From Acidobacteriota bacterium (lineage in GTDB: Bacteria; Acidobacteriota; Aminicenantia; UBA2199): a stretch of DNA of 36,709 nt. The stretch covers positions 1 to 36,709 of the forward strand of contig JALOLA010000024.1 in NCBI GenBank assembly GCA_025456205.1, written 5' to 3'. The position numbers and the translations under genes were made by a program. How positions within the stretch are numbered: the first letter of the stretch is position 1; every line of letters starts with the position of its first letter. This document shows positions 1 through 8,398 of this stretch, piece by piece. Under the pieces are notes generated by a model. It ran no database searches and had not been told where the DNA came from. It worked only from the letters and a program-made list of their open reading frames with translations.

Positions 1-2182
1 GCGACAAGGTCACCACCGTCACCGAGCTCATGGCCATGGCCAGGCCGGCCACCTCCGGCGGCAGCAGGATGCCCAGCGCCGGGTGGAGAGCGCCGGCCGC
101 CAGCGGGATCAGCGCCGAGTTGTAGGCGAACGCCCAGAAAAGGTTCTGGCGGATGCGGCCCATCACCTTGCGGCTCAGTTGCACGGCCGCCACGGCGTCG
201 CGCAGGTCGTCGCGGATGAGGACGATGTCGCCGCTCTCGATGGCCACGTCGGTGCCGCCGCCCACGGCGATGCCGATATCGGCCTGGGCCATGGCCGGGG
301 CGTCGTTGATGCCGTCGCCGATGAAGGCCACCACTTCGCCGCTCTCCTGGAGCTTCCGCACTTCCCGGGCCTTGTCCTGGGGCAGGACCTGGGCGATGAC
401 CCGCTCGATGCCGGCCTGGCGCCCGACCGCCGCCGCCGAGCGCGCATTGTCACCGGTGATCATGGCCACCGACAGCCCCATGGCCTTGCAGGCGGCAACG
501 GCCTCGGGGGCCGTTGCCTTCAGCGTGTCACTTACGGCCAGGATACCGGCCAGGACATGGTTCCGGGCGACCAGCACCAGCGTCTTGCCCTCGCCTTGCA
601 GACGCTCGCCGGCCGCCGCGGCCTGCGCCAGGCCGGCGATGCCGCGCCGTCGGAAAAAGGGCAGGCTGCCGACAACGATCTCCTCCCCGGCCAGGATGGC
701 CTTCACGCCCTCCCCTTCCAGGGTGTCAAAGCCCTCGACGGGCGGCGCGGGCAGATGACGCCGCCCGGCGGCCGCCACGATGGCCTCGGCCAGGGGATGG
801 AGCGAATTGCGCTCCACGGCGGCGGCGACGCGCAGCAGGTCGTCTTCCGCGCCGGCCAGGGCGATGACGTCGGATACCTCGGGCCGGCCGGCGGTCAGGG
901 TGCCGGTCTTGTCGAATACGGCGCTGGTCAGGCGGCCGGCCGCTTCCAGGGCCTCGCCGCGCCGGATCAGGATGCCCAGCTCGGCGCCGCGACCGATGCC
1001 GACCATCACCGCCGTCGGCGTGGCCAGCCCCAGGGCGCAGGGGCAGGCGATGACCAGCACCGAGATCAGCGTGGTCAGGGCGAACAGGAACGTCTGGCCG
1101 GCGATGAAGTACCAGCCGGCGAACGCCGCGACGGCGATGGCCAGAATGATCGGGATGAATACCCGCACCACGCGGTCGGCCAGCCGCTGCACCGGGGGCT
1201 TCGAGCCCTGGGCGGCCTGGACCAGCTGGATGATCTGCGCCAGCAGCGTCTCCTTGCCGACTTTGGCGGCAGTGAAGCGCAACACGCTGTTCTTGTTGAT
1301 GGTGCCGGCGATCACGCCGTCGCCGGCACGCTTCAGCACCGGCAGCGGCTCGCCGCTGATCATCGCCTCATCCACGTAGCCCGTGCCGGCGGTCACCCGG
1401 CCGTCGACCGGGACCTTTTCACCCGGGCGGACCACGACCTCGTCGCCGACATGGACATCCGCCACCGCCACTTGCGTCTCCTGCCCGCCGCGCACCACGG
1501 TGGCCGTGGGCGGCTGCAGGCCCATCAGGGCCCGGATCGCCTCCGATGTCCGGCCCTTGGCCCGGATCTCCAGGTATTTGCCCAGGTTCAGGAAAGTGGC
1601 CAGCAGGATAACGGTGTCAAGGAAAAGGAAATCGTGCGGCAGGAGGCCGAAAACGGACAGCAGGCTGGAAATAAGGGCTACGCCGATGCCCAGGGCGTAC
1701 ATGACATCCATGTTCAGGTTGCGGTTCCTCAGGGCCCGGGCAGCGGCGGCGAAGATGGGAAAGCCGAGCCAGGCCAGCCCGGGGATGGCGAAAACGAGCA
1801 TGGCCGCGCGCCAGAGGAAGGAGAAATGGAGCGGCAGGAACATGACGGCCATCAGGGGCAGGCCGGTGGCGAAGCCGACGGCGATGCGCCTGAGCCGGGT
1901 GCGCAGTTCCGCGGCCCGGTCGGCCTTCTCTTTTTCGCCCGCGTTCCCCGCCGGGCCGAGATAGCGGTAGCCGGCGGACTCGATCGCTTTTTGCATCGCC
2001 TCCAGGCCGGTCCGGCTCTGATCGTAGGTCACGTAGGCCTGCTCGGAGGCCAGGTTGACCGTGAACTGCTCGATGCCGGGCACCCTGCCCAAGGAGTCCT
2101 CGACCGCCTTGACGCACATGGCGCAGCTCATGCCGCCGATCTTGATCTCGATGCTGGCCGTTTTGTTCTTGTTATCCGTCAT
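1..2182 (-). CDS. copA: Copper-translocating P1B-type ATPase, 3' end cut by window edge
   Basis: ATP-driven heavy-metal exporter of the inner membrane, most likely for Cu(I). The visible 727 residues run from the start codon to the window edge, so only the last few tens of residues are missing. Seen in order: an N-terminal HMA metal-binding domain with GGMSCAMC near residue 15; the membrane Cu site CPC at residues 380-382, followed by [15 protein letters not shown]; the phosphorylated aspartate in DKTGTLT (D424); and the hinge motif [20 protein letters not shown] near residue 620. CPC plus the HMA domain indicates copper or silver rather than zinc. The ATG at 2182 has a strong Shine-Dalgarno just upstream. 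It is the last gene of a minus-strand group after the TupA-like and formyltransferase genes, with a 16-nt gap; a functional link to those genes is not evident. Family is certain; copper specificity is inferred from motifs. Confidence 0.95.
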   Translation of the reverse strand, partial: MTDNKNKTASIEIKIGGMSCAMCVKAVEDSLGRVPGIEQFTVNLASEQAYVTYDQSRTGLEAMQKAIESAGYRYLGPAGNAGEKEKADRAAELRTRLRRIAVGFATGLPLMAVMFLPLHFSFLWRAAMLVFAIPGLAWLGFPIFAAAARALRNRNLNMDVMYALGIGVALISSLLSVFGLLPHDFLFLDTVILLATFLNLGKYLEIRAKGRTSEAIRALMGLQPPTATVVRGGQETQVAVADVHVGDEVVVRPGEKVPVDGRVTAGTGYVDEAMISGEPLPVLKRAGDGVIAGTINKNSVLRFTAAKVGKETLLAQIIQLVQAAQGSKPPVQRLADRVVRVFIPIILAIAVAAFAGWYFIAGQTFLFALTTLISVLVIACPCALGLATPTAVMVGIGRGAELGILIRRGEALEAAGRLTSAVFDKTGTLTAGRPEVSDVIALAGAEDDLLRVAAAVERNSLHPLAEAIVAAAGRRHLPAPPVEGFDTLEGEGVKAILAGEEIVVGSLPFFRRRGIAGLAQAAAAGERLQGEGKTLVLVARNHVLAGILAVSDTLKATAPEAVAACKAMGLSVAMITGDNARSAAAVGRQAGIERVIAQVLPQDKAREVRKLQESGEVVAFIGDGINDAPAMAQADIGIAVGGGTDVAIESGDIVLIRDDLRDAVAAVQLSRKVMGRIRQNLFWAFAYNSALIPLAAGALHPALGILLPPEVAGLAMAMSSVTVVTLS

Positions 2183-2185
2183 GGT

Positions 2186-2193
2186 TCACCTCC
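2186..2193 (-). promoter_or_regulatory. Strong Shine-Dalgarno of copA
   Basis: Minus-strand GGAGGTGA lies 3 nt before the copA ATG at 2182. It is one of the best Shine-Dalgarno matches in a window where many starts have none, and it fixes the start. Confidence 0.8.
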
Positions 2194-2198
2194 GCCAT

Positions 2199-3185
2199 TC
2201 AGCGAATTTTTCGATTCCCGGCGCCTGGCCGCTCCATCCGCTGGTTGCCGCCGTCGCCGCTCCCCTGTCCGTCCAAAGAGGAATCCGGCAGGACGATCCA
2301 CCGGCCCAGTTCCTCTTGGGCCAGGTCGGTCAGGTCCGTGTCGACGCAACCGCTTGGCGAAAATGTCATTTCCCCGATCAAGGGCCTGCCGGCGATGCTG
2401 TAGAAATCCACGCGAACAAAGGGAAATGGCCGTGACAGTATTTCCGCCGCCTCGATCATTTCAAAATAGGCCTCGATCCTCGGGAGCAGCCGCTCCTCAT
2501 GCGCCGTCGACCGGGCATAGGAAAGCCGATGTTCCCAGTTCCGGTCATAAAAAAAATGCCGCGCTCCTTCCCCGTCCGCGCCGCGATCGAGACAGACCAT
2601 GACGCAATTCACTTTCCCGGCAAAGCAATACAGCTTATAGTCGACAGGGAGCCGGCCCGCGGCGTCCGCCAGGAAGGTCTCGCAAATGATCCGCGGCTGG
2701 ATGGCGGCATAGTGAATTTCCCCGAACACGGTGCTGAAATCCGTGCCCAGCCAGGCATCGAGCTGCCGTCGGGCTTTGGCCACGTTCAATTGCCTCTTGT
2801 CCCGGCAGATGATATTGAATCCCCAGCCGTGGGTGCATTTCAGGGCGAAGCGCTCCGGGAGCGCCGCAAAATCCACCTCGCTGCCGTCCTTATAGACGCC
2901 GAGCAGCTCCGGCAGAAGATGCCCCAGTTTTTTCTCCTGCACATACGCCCGCAAGCCATATTTATCAGAGCATAGCACCTTCAGGGGATGACGCCAGTAG
3001 AACATGAGAAACGCGAGCTTTTCGTCGAAAGTACGCGGAGCGTCGAGATCGGGCCAGCGCCCGCTGCGCAGCCTGAAGCGGAGCTTGAACAACAGCGTCG
3101 GCGAGATACGGCTCAAGGCCCATTTCACTCCCCGACGCGCTGCCGCGAGCGCTCTGGCCAGGGATGCGCCGGCTCCCGCCGTCAC
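2199..3185 (-). CDS. TupA-like ATP-grasp protein (glycan/teichuronopeptide-type)
   Basis: 328-aa protein of the TupA-like ATP-grasp family (PF14305 type), whose named member acts in teichuronopeptide synthesis. Relatives are usually found in polysaccharide clusters, where they are thought to ligate amino acids or modify glycans. Sequence signs are the N-terminal block RTFDEKLAFLMFY followed by CSDKYGLRAYVQEK; ALKCTHGWGFNIIC (ATP-binding strand); RIICETFLADAAGRLPVDYK; and the acidic C-terminal FVRVDFYSIAGRPLIGEMTF, which matches the ATP-grasp metal/ATP site. The ATG overlaps the stop of the upstream formyltransferase by 4 nt (ATGA), so the two are very likely translated together. The last ~25 residues are low-complexity and polar. 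Family assignment is good; substrate unknown. Confidence 0.8.
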   Translation of the reverse strand: MTAGAGASLARALAAARRGVKWALSRISPTLLFKLRFRLRSGRWPDLDAPRTFDEKLAFLMFYWRHPLKVLCSDKYGLRAYVQEKKLGHLLPELLGVYKDGSEVDFAALPERFALKCTHGWGFNIICRDKRQLNVAKARRQLDAWLGTDFSTVFGEIHYAAIQPRIICETFLADAAGRLPVDYKLYCFAGKVNCVMVCLDRGADGEGARHFFYDRNWEHRLSYARSTAHEERLLPRIEAYFEMIEAAEILSRPFPFVRVDFYSIAGRPLIGEMTFSPSGCVDTDLTDLAQEELGRWIVLPDSSLDGQGSGDGGNQRMERPGAGNRKIR

Positions 3186-4186
3186 CGCGCCTTCTCCTGG
3201 TCCGTGCCGGCCCGGCGGGTGATGCAGCGGTACACGGCGTAGAGGGGAAAGGGCAGATGCCGGAAACGCACCAGTTTGGCGGCGATCCGGTCTTCGCTCA
3301 CGATGGCAAGCCGCGTTTCTTTCAACGAACCCGGAGGGCAGGGCCGGATCCGCGTAACCGGATAATAGGCGCCCTGAACCTTGATGTTCAGGCTGCCGAA
3401 AGCAAAAAGCCTTCTTTGCAGTTCCGCGTACGGCAGTGCGCCCGGATCGTCGATCGTGGTGATCGCTTCATGCCTGTTCCTGCCGAAATAATGGCGCTTT
3501 TCCCCTTGGGGAAGGCCTTCGTCCCGGGCGACCATTTTGTCCAGGACCTCCCCGACATGTTCCCCAGCCTTGATGGTCTTCAGAAGGTCCAGATCCCCGG
3601 GAGGATCGCCTTCAGCGATGGGGATCTCCGCTTGCAGCAGAATGTTCCCGCCATCGATGATCTCATTGACGCGGTGAAATGTGAATCCGGTGCTCCTTTC
3701 GGCGAAATAGACGGACCAGGAGGTCGCGCGCAGCCCGGAATAGCGGGGCAGCAGACCGTTGTGATAGTTGACCAGAATGTCAAAGAGGCCGATCAGGTCG
3801 CTCCTGAAAATCTGCAGGCAACCGATGGCCAGCCCCAGCGTCGGTCGCAGCGATCTTTTCAGGAAGTCGACAAACTCGCGGTCATTGATGTCCCTTCCGG
3901 GAGGGACGAAAAGCCGGACATCGAGATCTGCGCAGACGCCGGCGAGGGTGCGGCAGCGGTGCGGGCCCCACTCCAGTTTCTGCTCGAAATTGAAGATCTT
4001 TTTCACCCAGGCCGTGGCCACGGCCCGGAGCATTCTGCATCCCCTTGACGGAGGTTTCTTTTTCGTGGCGTCCACCACGCCGCAGATGTCCAGGTCCCCC
4101 CGTTTTTTAATACACGAGTGGATGTGCGGAAGCAGGACCTGTGGAAAACCCAAGCTGTCATCCGCGAAAATCAGCAGTCTGTCCAT
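3182..4186 (-). CDS. Formyltransferase-family protein (Fmt-like fold)
   Basis: 334-aa protein with the formyl-transferase fold (PF00551), the family of methionyl-tRNA and sugar-amine formyltransferases. The catalytic Asn-His-Asp set is visible: N140 and H142 in NYHNGLLPRYSG, and D178 in EIIDGGNILLQ. The length and lack of a classical Fmt C-terminal tRNA-binding domain argue against tRNA formylation; a sugar or amine substrate is more likely given the glycan-type partner downstream. The reading frame is open further upstream, but ATG 4186 is chosen because it begins the Rossmann-like MDRLLIFADDS strand and has GGGGTGAG about 8 nt before it. The longer version would need to start upstream of the predicted promoter. 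Overlaps the TupA-like gene by 4 nt. Confidence 0.8.
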   Translation of the reverse strand: MDRLLIFADDSLGFPQVLLPHIHSCIKKRGDLDICGVVDATKKKPPSRGCRMLRAVATAWVKKIFNFEQKLEWGPHRCRTLAGVCADLDVRLFVPPGRDINDREFVDFLKRSLRPTLGLAIGCLQIFRSDLIGLFDILVNYHNGLLPRYSGLRATSWSVYFAERSTGFTFHRVNEIIDGGNILLQAEIPIAEGDPPGDLDLLKTIKAGEHVGEVLDKMVARDEGLPQGEKRHYFGRNRHEAITTIDDPGALPYAELQRRLFAFGSLNIKVQGAYYPVTRIRPCPPGSLKETRLAIVSEDRIAAKLVRFRHLPFPLYAVYRCITRRAGTDQEKAR

Positions 4187-4229
4187 CGCTTGCTCACCCC
4201 GACCTGTCTTTTTCCGCCCATGAATCACT

Positions 4230-4260
4230 ATTATATACACCCTGAGCGTTTTTTCAGCAA
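4230..4260 (-). promoter_or_regulatory. Candidate promoter for formyltransferase-tupA-copA operon
   Basis: Minus strand: TTGCTG at 4260-4255 and TATAAT at 4235-4230 with a 19-nt spacer; shifting to TATATA gives 17 nt. It predicts transcription starting ~40 nt before the ATG at 4186. Confidence 0.55.
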
Positions 4261-4309
4261 TAAAACATGCGCCGCAGGGATGGGGGCGATTTCCCCGGCA
4301 TATGGCCAT

Positions 4310-4339
4310 TTGACAAACCGGCCGCTCCGGGCATAGAAT
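4310..4339 (+). promoter_or_regulatory. Candidate sigma-70 promoter for the CDF exporter
   Basis: TTGACA at 4310-4315, 18-nt spacer, TAGAAT at 4334-4339. The predicted leader is ~40 nt and contains an AAGGT Shine-Dalgarno ~10 nt before the ATG at 4387. It lies back-to-back with the minus-strand promoter of the formyltransferase operon. Confidence 0.7.
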
Positions 4340-4386
4340 GAGCATTCCGGCGAAAACCAATTCCCAATATTCAAGGTATAGCACCA

Positions 4387-5304
4387 ATGAAAAAAGTGAA
4401 AAGCTCGAAATCGGTGATCCTGGCCGCCTTCATCGCCAACCTGTTCATCGCCCTGGTCAAGTACGTGGTGGCCTTCTTTTCCGCCAGCTCGGCCATGCTG
4501 GCCGAAGCCATCCATTCCAGCGCCGACACCCTGAACCAGGTGCTGCTCTTCGTGGGCATAAAAAAAGCCGCCAAGAAGGCCGACGAGCTTCACCCCTTCG
4601 GGTTCTCGGGCGAAGCCTATTTCTGGAGCTTCATCGTGGCCATCATCCTGTTCACCACCGGGGCCATCTTCTCCATCTACGAGGGGGTGCACAAGCTGCG
4701 CCACCCGGCCCCCGTCGAACACCTGCCGGTCGCCCTGCTGGTACTGGTCGTCGCCATCATTGCCGAGGCCGTCTCCCTGCGCGTGGCCTTCAAGAAGATC
4801 AATGTCGAGCGCGGCAGGACCGGCCTGGTCGACTACCTGCACCAGACGAAAAAAGCCGAGCTGGTGGTGGTCTTCCTCGAGGACAGCGCCGCCCTCATCG
4901 GCCTGGGCATCGCCCTGACCGCCCTGTTGATCGAATACTTCACCGGCATCCTGTTCTTCGACGGCCTGGCCTCGGTGCTCATCGGCGTTCTGCTGGCCGT
5001 TACGGCGCTGCTGATGGGCTACGAGACCAAGTCGCTGATCATCGGCGAGGGCGCCGACCCGGAGCTGCTGCGCCGCATCCGCCTGCTGCTGCTGAAGGAG
5101 GAGAGCATCCGCCGCGTGATCCACATCCGTTCCCTGCACCTGGGCGCCGACGACATCCTGCTGGCCGTCAAGGCCGAGTTCGACCCGCAGCTCAGCACCC
5201 GGCAGGTATGCAGCCTGATCAACGGCATCGAGGCCGACCTGCGCGGGCTGTACCCCCAGGTCACCAAGATCTTCATCGAGCCCGATATGTATCGCAAAGG
5301 CTGA
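4387..5304 (+). CDS. Cation diffusion facilitator (CDF) metal exporter, ZnT9-like
   Basis: 305-aa inner-membrane proton-coupled divalent metal exporter. Six membrane segments are visible between residues ~10 and ~215, followed by a short cytoplasmic ferredoxin-like domain ending in KIFIEPDMYRKG. The transport site is partly recognisable: HSSAD in helix 2 (H43, D47) and FLEDSAALIG in helix 5 (E165, D166), with HPFGFSGEAYFW between helices 2 and 3. The E-D arrangement in helix 5, rather than the usual HxxxD, and the HPFG block resemble the SLC30A9 (ZnT9)-like branch more than FieF/CzcD. Zn, Mn or Fe are possible; the metal cannot be read from the sequence. It sits divergently from the operon carrying the copper ATPase and has its own good promoter. 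Confidence 0.88.
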   Translation: MKKVKSSKSVILAAFIANLFIALVKYVVAFFSASSAMLAEAIHSSADTLNQVLLFVGIKKAAKKADELHPFGFSGEAYFWSFIVAIILFTTGAIFSIYEGVHKLRHPAPVEHLPVALLVLVVAIIAEAVSLRVAFKKINVERGRTGLVDYLHQTKKAELVVVFLEDSAALIGLGIALTALLIEYFTGILFFDGLASVLIGVLLAVTALLMGYETKSLIIGEGADPELLRRIRLLLLKEESIRRVIHIRSLHLGADDILLAVKAEFDPQLSTRQVCSLINGIEADLRGLYPQVTKIFIEPDMYRKG

Positions 5305-5319
5305 ATCTTCCTCATCTCC

Positions 5320-5338
5320 GCGGCCGGTTGCCGGCTGC
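5320..5338. terminator. GC-rich stem-loop after CDF gene
   Basis: GCGGCCGG, TTG loop, CCGGCTGC forms an 8-bp stem (one G-U pair) 16 nt after the CDF stop, between two convergent genes. No U-run follows, so it is at best a weak or non-canonical terminator. Confidence 0.35.
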
Positions 5339-5420
5339 GCGCGCGGGCAGCGCGGCCCTGGCCGTCATGGGCGTGGTACCGGGCCCCGGGCGATGACGCG
5401 ATCCCTGGTCCTGTTCAGGC

Positions 5421-7010
5421 CTAGCCCTTGCGCGTCATGCCCTTGGCCATCCACTTGCGGGCCAGGACCAGGGCAATGGGCGAGACCATGGCGATGAAGG
5501 CGTACATCAGCCACATGGCTCCGGTGTTCATCGGCAAACCCAGCCCGGGCTTGGGGCAGTAGCGGGCGATGACGTATCCCGAGTACAGGGAGGTGAGCAT
5601 CTTGGTCAGGAACCAGGGGAACTGGCCGATGCCCATGTACAGCCCGGTCTTGCCCTCGGGGGCGATCTCGGCCACCCATTGCAGGAAGCGCGGCTGCCAC
5701 ATGGCCTCGCCCACCGACATCACGAGGATATACAGGAGAAAGAGGTAGACGTTCGGGCCGAGGGCCAGCAGGAAGGTGGGCAGGGCCATGACGAAGGTGC
5801 CGGCGATCATCATCTTGTAGACGTTGCTGCGCGCCGTCAGGGCGGCGATCAGCGGCGAGAGGATGAAGATCAGGACCGGATTGAGGTTGGAAAAGACCTC
5901 GAAATAGCGGCTGACGCCGGTGCCGGCGAAGGCGCGGTCGAGGTAGTAGGGGATGGTCAGCCAGTTGTGGGCGAAGAGGGTCTGCACCGGGATGAGAATG
6001 AAGATGAAGAAGACGAAGCGGCTGTCGCGGAAGGGATGGTCGGGTCGGCGGCGCAGGAACTCCCAGCCGGCGCCCAGTACGCTCAATCCCAGTAGCGCGA
6101 ATACCAGTGGCCAGGGCAGGCTCAGGCGGCCGACGCGATTGAGGATGGCCACACCCAACCCCATGGCGGCGAAGGAGAGAAGAAGATAGAACAGGCCCAT
6201 CGGGACGCGCGCTTCAACCTTCTTTCCCGCGGCCGCCGCCTTGGCATCGGCGGCCTGGTTCTGCTCAGCGGTATTCATGGCGCGGGTCTCGCGGGCGACG
6301 CGCGCCACGGCTTGCGCATCCACCTTGCGGGTGATCAGCAGCAGGGTCAGCAGCATGCTGAAGAGCAGGATGGCGGCATAGGTCCAGTACACCGCGACCA
6401 GCCCGTTGGGCGGGAAATCGGATTCGAAGGCGCGCCGGGTGCCCGACGAGATGAAACCCGAAAGGAACGCCCCCAGGTTCATCAGGCCGTAGATCACCGC
6501 GTAGCCTATGGCGGCCGTCTGCGGGTTGGTGTAGCGCTTGACGCCGGCATAGGCCGCCGGCATGTACAGCCCATAGGCGGTGACGATCAGCAGCAGGCCG
6601 GCGACCATGACGAAGAACATGGGCGAGCCCATGCCGCGGCCCAGGGCCAGCATGCCGGAGAGGGCGATCAGGACATAGCCCAGCATCATCACTCCCAGGG
6701 ACAGGGCCAGGGAGACGCGCACGCCGATCCTGTCGGAAACCCCGCCGAAGAGGAGCATGGCGAACGTGATGCCCCCGGTGACGCCGCCCAGGACCCAGCC
6801 CGACTGGACATCGCTCAGGAGGATGTTCTCGGAACAGTACTTGCCCAGGACGGTCAGGAGGCCGAAATAGACGAGCCCCTCGAACACGTAGGGGATATTG
6901 ACCCCCCACAGCGCCCGCGGCGCCTTCAGGAAGGCGGCGAAGGTCTGTCCGAGCTCGCGCAGGGTGTTCTTGAAGGCTGCCGCCAGGCCGGCGGGTGCAT
7001 GGTCGCTCAT
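5421..7010 (-). CDS. MFS transporter, possibly peptide/POT-like
   Basis: 529-aa integral membrane protein with the major facilitator fold. About 12-14 hydrophobic helices are visible, with the MFS loop motif GGVSDRIGVRVSLA near residue 90 (canonical GxxxDRxGRR). The N-terminal block YVFEGLVYFGLLTVLGKY loosely resembles the first helix of proton-dependent oligopeptide transporters, but the POT ExxER motif is not evident, so the substrate is left open. A charged central loop with NTAEQNQAADAKAAAAGKK (residues ~245-263) separates the two halves. The small membrane protein upstream ends 4 nt before this ATG, so the two form an operon. The next gene downstream is convergent. Confidence 0.78.
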   Translation of the reverse strand: MSDHAPAGLAAAFKNTLRELGQTFAAFLKAPRALWGVNIPYVFEGLVYFGLLTVLGKYCSENILLSDVQSGWVLGGVTGGITFAMLLFGGVSDRIGVRVSLALSLGVMMLGYVLIALSGMLALGRGMGSPMFFVMVAGLLLIVTAYGLYMPAAYAGVKRYTNPQTAAIGYAVIYGLMNLGAFLSGFISSGTRRAFESDFPPNGLVAVYWTYAAILLFSMLLTLLLITRKVDAQAVARVARETRAMNTAEQNQAADAKAAAAGKKVEARVPMGLFYLLLSFAAMGLGVAILNRVGRLSLPWPLVFALLGLSVLGAGWEFLRRRPDHPFRDSRFVFFIFILIPVQTLFAHNWLTIPYYLDRAFAGTGVSRYFEVFSNLNPVLIFILSPLIAALTARSNVYKMMIAGTFVMALPTFLLALGPNVYLFLLYILVMSVGEAMWQPRFLQWVAEIAPEGKTGLYMGIGQFPWFLTKMLTSLYSGYVIARYCPKPGLGLPMNTGAMWLMYAFIAMVSPIALVLARKWMAKGMTRKG

Positions 7011-7014
7011 GGGC

Positions 7015-7365
7015 TTATTCTCCCTTGTTCTTGAGGATGTGCAGGTAGAGGACGATGCCGGCCCCGCCCAGCACCTGCAGGACGATCATCAGGGCATGGG
7101 GCAGGGGCTCGACGGGGAAAGGGCGCAGGACGCCGGCGACCAGGATGGAGGCCAGCAGGGCGGCGGCGGCGTAGGCCGTCTTGAGCCGGTTCATTTCCCG
7201 GCGGCCGAAGACGATCAGGGCGCACCAGGCCAGGGCGGTGAAGAACACCAGGCAGGCGCTGGTCATTCCCGCGGCGGCCGCGGCCGGCCGGTAGAGCAGC
7301 AGGTACAAGCCCAGCGTCAGCAGGGCGAACAGCACGGGAAAGGCCCACAGCGGAATTTTTTTCAT
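7015..7365 (-). CDS. Small four-helix membrane protein of unknown function
   Basis: 116-aa protein with four predicted membrane helices: LWAFPVLFALLTLGLYLLLY, a second from ~residue 30, a third around TAYAAAALLASILVAGVL and a fourth around LMIVLQVLGGAGIVLYLHIL. I do not recognise the family. The frame is open much further upstream, but the ATG at 7365 is preferred. It gives a helix directly after the MKK start and lies 9 nt downstream of a canonical promoter, so any longer form would begin upstream of the transcript. It is cotranscribed with the MFS transporter (4-nt gap) and may be an accessory subunit of it; that role is inference. Confidence 0.7.
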   Translation of the reverse strand: MKKIPLWAFPVLFALLTLGLYLLLYRPAAAAAGMTSACLVFFTALAWCALIVFGRREMNRLKTAYAAAALLASILVAGVLRPFPVEPLPHALMIVLQVLGGAGIVLYLHILKNKGE

Positions 7366-7374
7366 GCAGGCCTT

Positions 7375-7403
7375 ATGATAAGAAATCGCGGCGCCGAAGT
7401 CAA
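7375..7403 (-). promoter_or_regulatory. Promoter abutting a start codon (leaderless)
   Basis: Minus strand: TTGACT at 7403-7398, 17-nt spacer, TATCAT at 7380-7375, then only 9 nt (AAGGCCTGC) to the ATG at 7365. Transcription should start within ~3 nt of the start codon. Confidence 0.7.
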
Positions 7404-7467
7404 CGCCCGGCGCGGAAATCCATGCCCGCCGGCTGTTTTTTCCCTTCGCCGCCCGCCCCGGGCCATG

Positions 7468-7496
7468 TTTACTTTTCGCTTGCATTCGCCTATAAT
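7468..7496 (+). promoter_or_regulatory. Sigma-70 promoter for the 7514 operon
   Basis: TTTACT at 7468-7473, 17-nt spacer, TATAAT at 7491-7496. The GTG start at 7514 lies 17 nt downstream, giving a leader of ~10 nt that still contains GGAGG at 7504-7508. Confidence 0.75.
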
Positions 7497-7513
7497 CCCC
7501 CGCGGAGGCCATC

Positions 7514-8398
7514 GTGGAAACTTTGAACGTTCTGGGCAAATTCAACGGCAAGCGGCTGGACAACTTCCCGGCACTGCAGCACAACAACCTCTTCAAGCGC
7601 ATCCGGGAAAACTTCCACTTCGAGCTGTTCCTCAAGGGCGGCCACATGCTGTTCTCGCCTTTCTACCTCACGTTGCGCGGCGAGGCCTTCCCGGAGCTGA
7701 CCGGCTTCATCGCCCAGAATGAGGAATTCCTCGACAGCCTGAAGGACTTCATCATCAACACCCTTTTCGTCTACAGCGCCGTGGTCGAGGAGAACGCCAA
7801 CTACCTGGTCAACGAGCAGGACGTCCTCATCGGCCGCCTGCGCTACCACGATCACTCCCGCTTCGAAGTCAAGTTCTATTCCCACTACCAGGACGAGCTG
7901 CAGAGCGCCTACAACGACAAGATCTACCTGGGGCGCATCTTCATCGACCTGAAAAAATTCGAGAAGGAGCACCTCGGGCTCCACGAATACTTCAATTCCA
8001 TCCTGGAACAGAACGCCAAGATCCAGGAAAGGGCCATCCACAAGCTGCGCTATTACGACGACTACAAGAAGCCCTACCTGGACGAGATCGACTACCTGGC
8101 CAGGGAGGTCCACGGCGAAGCCGTGGAGCGCATCAAGCTGCTGCCCAAGGGCGACCTGAGGAGCGCCCCCACCGTCACCCTCATCGAGAGCATCGACAAC
8201 CTGCTGCACCTGCAGAACCTGATGGTCGAACTGCGCGATTTCACCCTGGAATTCGAGAGCAAGCTGCGCCTGGGCGAGGAGACCAACTACGTCAAGTACC
8301 TGTTCAAGTTCTCCAAGGACCTGATCAACGACATCAAGTACCTGAGCAAGCTGTACTACCTGATCAGCAACAAGGTCTCGAAGTACTCGATCGTCTGA
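7514..8398 (+). CDS. Uncharacterised soluble protein coupled to dCTP-deaminase-like gene
   Basis: 294-aa protein starting with GTG, supported by GGAGG 5 nt upstream and a strong promoter. I do not recognise the family. It has no signal peptide or membrane helix. The sequence is rich in charged and aromatic residues and looks mostly helical, with likely coiled-coil stretches at the C-terminal third (NLMVELRDFTLEFESKLRLG onward). The middle contains a Tyr-rich run (LRYYDDYKKPYLDEIDYLAREV). No nucleotide-binding or catalytic motif is evident. Its TGA shares one base with the ATG of the dCTP-deaminase-like gene, so the products are likely made in fixed ratio and may act together. The gene is certain from codon use and signals; function is unknown. 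Confidence 0.8.
   Translation: METLNVLGKFNGKRLDNFPALQHNNLFKRIRENFHFELFLKGGHMLFSPFYLTLRGEAFPELTGFIAQNEEFLDSLKDFIINTLFVYSAVVEENANYLVNEQDVLIGRLRYHDHSRFEVKFYSHYQDELQSAYNDKIYLGRIFIDLKKFEKEHLGLHEYFNSILEQNAKIQERAIHKLRYYDDYKKPYLDEIDYLAREVHGEAVERIKLLPKGDLRSAPTVTLIESIDNLLHLQNLMVELRDFTLEFESKLRLGEETNYVKYLFKFSKDLINDIKYLSKLYYLISNKVSKYSIV

Noticed and set aside
83-2602. 839-aa plus-strand open frame opposite copA and the TupA-like gene
   Set aside because: Antisense frame kept open by high GC; its protein is low-complexity His/Gly/Gln/Asp-rich and the opposite strand encodes clear conserved proteins.
4187-4387. N-terminal extension of the formyltransferase (67 more residues)
   Set aside because: The extension is not conserved-looking, crosses the divergent promoter region and lacks a ribosome site; ATG 4186 has one.
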